Both the position numbers and the translations under genes were made by a program. Below are positions 60,206 to 64,000 of a DNA stretch of 64,000 bases, piece after piece; the stretch's first letter is position 1; every line of letters begins with the position of its first letter. This DNA is from Canna indica (Eukaryota; Streptophyta; Magnoliopsida; Zingiberales; Cannaceae): assembly GCA_034359265.1 (NCBI GenBank), contig CP136892.1, positions 81,398,001 to 81,462,000 of the forward strand, in the 5' to 3' direction. Under the pieces are notes generated by a model. It worked only from the letters and a program-made list of their open reading frames with translations. It did not search any database and was not told the DNA's origin.

Positions 60206-60839
60206 ATTTGGCATAAAACAAAAAACATATAGGTTATCATTCATTGCTACTTGTTACCATTCTTCACATACATGTTTATATTAAATGATGGATCGTAATT
60301 TTCTTCTTTTCTGTTCCTAAATTTTTTACTTCTTATCTTTTGAATATTTTGGTGGTCTCAAAAAGGACTGAGTCATTTTACCATCAACTTAAATTTGGCT
60401 AAAACCAAGCCTGGCTGCATAAAATGTCATGTGGCTTTAAGCTTTTATATTTGGTCCTCTTATTTCTGATATAAGCATATCCATATTGATTGTTTTCATT
60501 GTTTTGCAGATTTGTTGATGTTATTTATTTTTCTTTCTGGAATAGCAGATAATTTGTCCTTGCTAATTAATTCTGTGTTATGATATGATGTATATCAAGT
60601 GTAGCCTTCACATTTAGAATATATATAATGCAATAACCATCAGCATGTACTCATCTATTTAATTAAGCCTAATTGGTAATGACTGACACTTCATCCTTAT
60701 TGAAACATATCTAAACCATGCTTCAGATTCTGCAAATTAATTCATCAACTTCTGCCTTACCGAAGCAGCATCTACAAACCATAGAACTGATCTGAAACCG
60801 ACTGGTTCTTGATTGTGGTCTTAGTAGCTGTAATTCTTA
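60206..60839. other. 3' UTR and spacer after SnRK2
   Basis: Non-coding, AT-rich, nothing else recognised. Confidence 0.45.
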
Positions 60840-61330
60840 GCATACATCCCCTTTTTAGCCTCTGCAGACTCACCTTCTCCACTGTATTTTCCAAGCTGAG
60901 CAAGAGAGTTGGCCTTGGCGCGGACAATGAGAGCATCTTGTGCCGCCTTTACATTCTCTGGTCTTCCTCCCCATGTTTTCAAGCAGGTGTTCTGCAGTGC
61001 TCTGGCATATGAGAATGTGACATAGCATAATGCCAGGAAAAAGCAGGTGGAATTCTTCTATGGAGAAGCTTGAGGGTGTACTCAGCAACTTGTTCTGGTG
61101 TGGCTTTCTCTTTGCATTCTGCTCCAAGGGTGACCATGCTTGGCTTGAGGAGCCTTCAAACATGACATTGTTCAAACTCTGGAAGGATACTTGGAGCGGA
61201 GGACTCAGATTGGCTGATAAATATCCCAACATCTTTCTTCTAGCCACACAACTTGATATCACCATCTCTAGAGCTCGAATAAAGGATCAGCGGGATCTTT
61301 CACGGGGTGGAACATACACTTCTCTTCCTA
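60840..61330 (+). mobile_element. Decayed LINE reverse-transcriptase fragment
   Basis: Broken frames read [17 protein letters not shown] (end of a LINE reverse transcriptase) and then LFKLWKDTWSGGLRLADKYP and ISRARIKD. These match in order the sequence FKLWTDNWC...ISEARITD of the LINE at 29745. No poly(A) tail is visible; it is interrupted by the copia-related DNA that follows. Confidence 0.55.
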
Positions 61331-61599
61331 CATCGACTCTGTATCCACTTTGAGAGTTGTTGATGTTCTTGGCGTTTTTGTATCCACTTCTCTTCCTACT
61401 TCCTACACTTCTCTTTCTCATCTTGGCGATCCAGTCGGCTCCAACGACTTCTCTTTCAGGAGACCTCATTCCGTCGGCTTCTCATCCAAGAATAGAGTCT
61501 CATATCCTTCATCATTTTCCTTCTTTGGGTGATTTCTGTTCACTCACCTTTTAATCACTTTGGTTTATTTCATTTATCATATCAATCCTTTATTATGTC

Positions 61600-63600
61600 T
61601 GGAAAATGAGAGAAAAACAAGAAAATAGAAAGAAAAAAAAGGTTCTATTCTCTATTATGTCGTCCTCATCATCGGAAATTTTTACTTCGATTGCTGCCCC
61701 CATCACTATGTCATTGATAGGCTTCATGATCATCACATCAGAAAAATTGAATAGCAAAAACTATGCTTCATGGTCAATTGCAGTTGGGGTGTGGTTTATG
61801 GGGCAAGGATAATCTGATTATCTTACCAAAACACCTTCAGACATTGATGAGGTGAATCGGGTTGTTTGGGCAAAAGTGGATGCTCAGTCTTTGACTCTTC
61901 TTTGGCAATCTATTAATCCCTCACTTATGGGAATTTTTCAAAGCATTCACACTTGTTGTGCTACATGGGAGCGTGCTCGCAGTCTATACATGGCTGATCT
62001 CCCTCGCTCATATGATGTGATTGACAGACTCTATCAGTTGCGACAAACAGATGAGGATATGATCACACATGGTGGTCGTTGTCAGATTGTGGCGGTCGAG
62101 TTTAGTGATTTATTAGAGGTTACTTCAGATGTGAGAGTCATGCGTGAGCGCATTGATAAGTTCCTCACCATCTTCTTCCTCCATACTCTGCGACCAGAGT
62201 ATGAATTAGTGAAACAACAAATTGTGGGAGGGGGGAGTACCTTACCTACCCTTAATGAGACCTATGGGAGGATGATCTGTGCTGCCACTATTCCATTATC
62301 TTCTATGGAGCTTGGGGGTAATAGATATGCTCTTGCAATCCAATCTTCTTCTTATCAGCCTCGTCTTGCTTATTTGTATGGATCTCGAGGGGGTCGTGGT
62401 GGACACAGACGTGGTCGTGGTTCTGGTTAAGGCCACCTTAAGTGCACTCATTGTGGGAAGATGCCTCATAAGAATCATTGTTATTCCTTATATGGTTATC
62501 CCTCTTGTCATCCATCTAACACTCTGAGTAGCCCTCTTCGGATGGTATTCTAGGTAGTCAGCCACAATCTACGTACAATCATTATTTCATCAAATGAGTA
62601 CACTCGATTACTGCAGTATCAACCTACGTACTCAGAACTCATAGTCACGTCAGCTAGTCTCTTCTTCCACTCCCAGAGGTACTCCTACTCCATATATGTT
62701 GCATACTTCTGGTGAACACGTACCCTTGGATTTTAGATTCAGGAGTGTTTGATTATATGCCTAGTAACATTTTTGTTTTCTCTAATCTAGCCACCCCACC
62801 TTCTCCACCAGTGTCACTCTCGCTGATGGGTCACTCTCATCAGTTAAGGGCATTGGCCACATTCTCCCTCCCACTTAAACATGTTTTTTATATACTTCAG
62901 TTTCCTCTGGGTTCACTTTCGATTAGCAAACTCACCCGAGATCTGCATTGTTATGTTACATTTATCTCCACTTCATTTCTATTCAGGATTCTCGGATTGG
63001 CAGGGTGATTGGAACAGGGCATGAGTCTCGGGGGTTGTATCAGCTAATCGTGCCTTCCTCATCTACATTGGTGGTTGACTCCTCTCCTCTCTGTTGCATA
63101 TTCATAATCAATCAGGACACCCTCATCTCCAGAAACTAAAGAAGATGAGTCATCGTCTCTCTTTCATTTCTAGTATTGAGTGTGAGTCGTGTCAACTGGG
63201 TCTTTCCTCGTAGTCCTAATAAGCGTGATGTGACACCTTTTTCTCTTGTTTATTCTGATATTTCGGGTCCTAGTCGTGTTTCTTCTAAGTTGAGTTTCAG
63301 ATATTTTGTTATTTTCATAGATGATTACTCCCGTATGACGTGACTATTTCTAATGAAAGATAAGTCTAAACTCTTTCATGTATTCTCCACTTTCTATTCT
63401 ATGTTGAAATAAAAACTCAATTTGGTGTTTCCATTTGTGTCGTGCGCAGTGGTAATGCTAAAGAATATTTTTCAAATGGTATTAGAGTCTATCATGTTGT
63501 AGATATTGTGTCACCTGCAGATGTCCACTCCTGCAAACTCCACTCTCCTGATATGTCCAATCCTAGGCGTGATGGAGGTGTGTTAAAGTCCCACATTGCT
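61600..63600 (+). mobile_element. Degenerate Ty1/copia retrotransposon, gag to integrase only
   Basis: From ATG 61657 a gag-like frame reads EKLNSKNYASWSIAVGVWF with an in-frame TAA at 61810. It continues in the same frame to a second stop at 62428-62430 and a worn CCHC knuckle CTHCGKMPHKNHC (one residue short). A protease-like WILDSG follows at about 62720, then the pre-integrase segment GTGHESRGLYQL and integrase pieces SDISGPSR and FIDDYSRMT near 63260-63345. Reverse transcriptase and RNase H are missing. Frames are broken by stops and shifts, so it is inactive. A likely 3' LTR start, TGTTAAAGTCCCACATTG, is at 63575; the 5' LTR was not found. Confidence 0.72.
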
Positions 63601-64000
63601 TAAGGATATGATCAAGATAGTCTTTAAAATAACTCGGGCAGTCCTCTCGGGGGGGGGGGATATAAAATCGCATTTCATGAGGGCAATTACATGACAAAAA
63701 AATAATTTTAAGGGGGACAAATATAATTAAAATATTAGTATATATTTTATATATAGTAATATATATGTAATGGGGGACCCGCTAATTTTTAAAAAATTTA
63801 AACATGCTTGAGCACAAGCAACGACACCTTGACAATTTCTAATCTTATCTTCGATATCAGAAATTTGACCAGTCATTATCATAATTTAGTGTTTGAGTTT
63901 GCTGTTAAAATTTGTCAAGCTGTCCCTAAGACAACATATCAAGCTAGAGTCAAAAGAGAATCCAAAATTTGGATTTCTATTGAGCCTCCTGAGCTTGGTA
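63575..64000 (+). other. Possible LTR start and unassigned right edge
   Basis: TGTTAAAGTCCCACATTG resembles the first bases of many plant copia LTRs. It is followed by an 11-G homopolymer at 63649-63659 and AT-rich DNA. The last 220 bp contain no recognisable coding region. The LTR cannot be confirmed because no partner copy is present in the window. Confidence 0.35.

Overview
This is a gene-bearing euchromatic stretch of a plant nuclear genome, almost certainly a monocot. The genes are intron-rich with GT-AG introns. Several begin with a very GC-rich first exon that becomes AT-rich toward the 3' end (the hyccin, MED26-like and WDR83 genes), which is typical of monocots. Between them lie AT-rich spacers full of small transposons. 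I cannot name the species. Eight protein-coding genes can be reconstructed exon by exon, all on the + strand except the peroxidase.

Layout: 1-2385 MED26-type Mediator subunit; 2386-6341 AT-rich spacer with a SINE; 6342-9600 WDR83/MORG1 WD40 protein; 9601-15308 spacer with a LINE fragment, a hAT MITE and two Mutator-type foldback elements; 15309-16517 (- strand) class III peroxidase of the PER12 type; 16518-21820 spacer with a Pack-MULE carrying pieces of a calmodulin-like gene; 22350-28217 ASHH1-type SET-domain histone methyltransferase with a TRIM-like element in an intron; 28218-32515 spacer with a hAT MITE, a LINE end and a short MULE MITE; 32516-34408 membrane-anchored receptor-like kinase of the At1g01540/At4g01330 type; 34409-37711 SINE and two hAT elements that run up to the next promoter; 37712-39064 intronless hyccin (HYC) protein; 39065-44120 spacer with a SINE and a foldback MULE that has a hAT element nested inside it; 44121-52810 DRMY1-like single-MYB protein whose 4-kb third intron holds three repeats; 52811-57469 AT-rich spacer with a decayed tandem array of about 160 bp period; 57470-60205 SnRK2 kinase; 60206-64000 LINE debris and a broken Ty1/copia element.

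The genes are ordinary conserved plant genes and do not form one pathway. Themes are transcription and chromatin (MED26, ASHH1, DRMY1), signalling (receptor-like kinase, SnRK2, WDR83 as a MAPK scaffold homologue), phosphoinositide supply at the plasma membrane (HYC) and wall chemistry (peroxidase).

The most unusual content is the mobile DNA. Many insertions can be delimited to the base by target-site duplications: 8 bp for hAT, 9 bp for MULE, 5 bp for the TRIM, 11-12 bp for SINEs. The best single candidate for novelty is the 1.36-kb Pack-MULE with two recognisable EF-hands of a CML42/43-like gene. I found no CRISPR array, operon, rRNA, tRNA or prokaryotic system. Exon boundaries were placed by eye from splice consensus, reading frame and family similarity.
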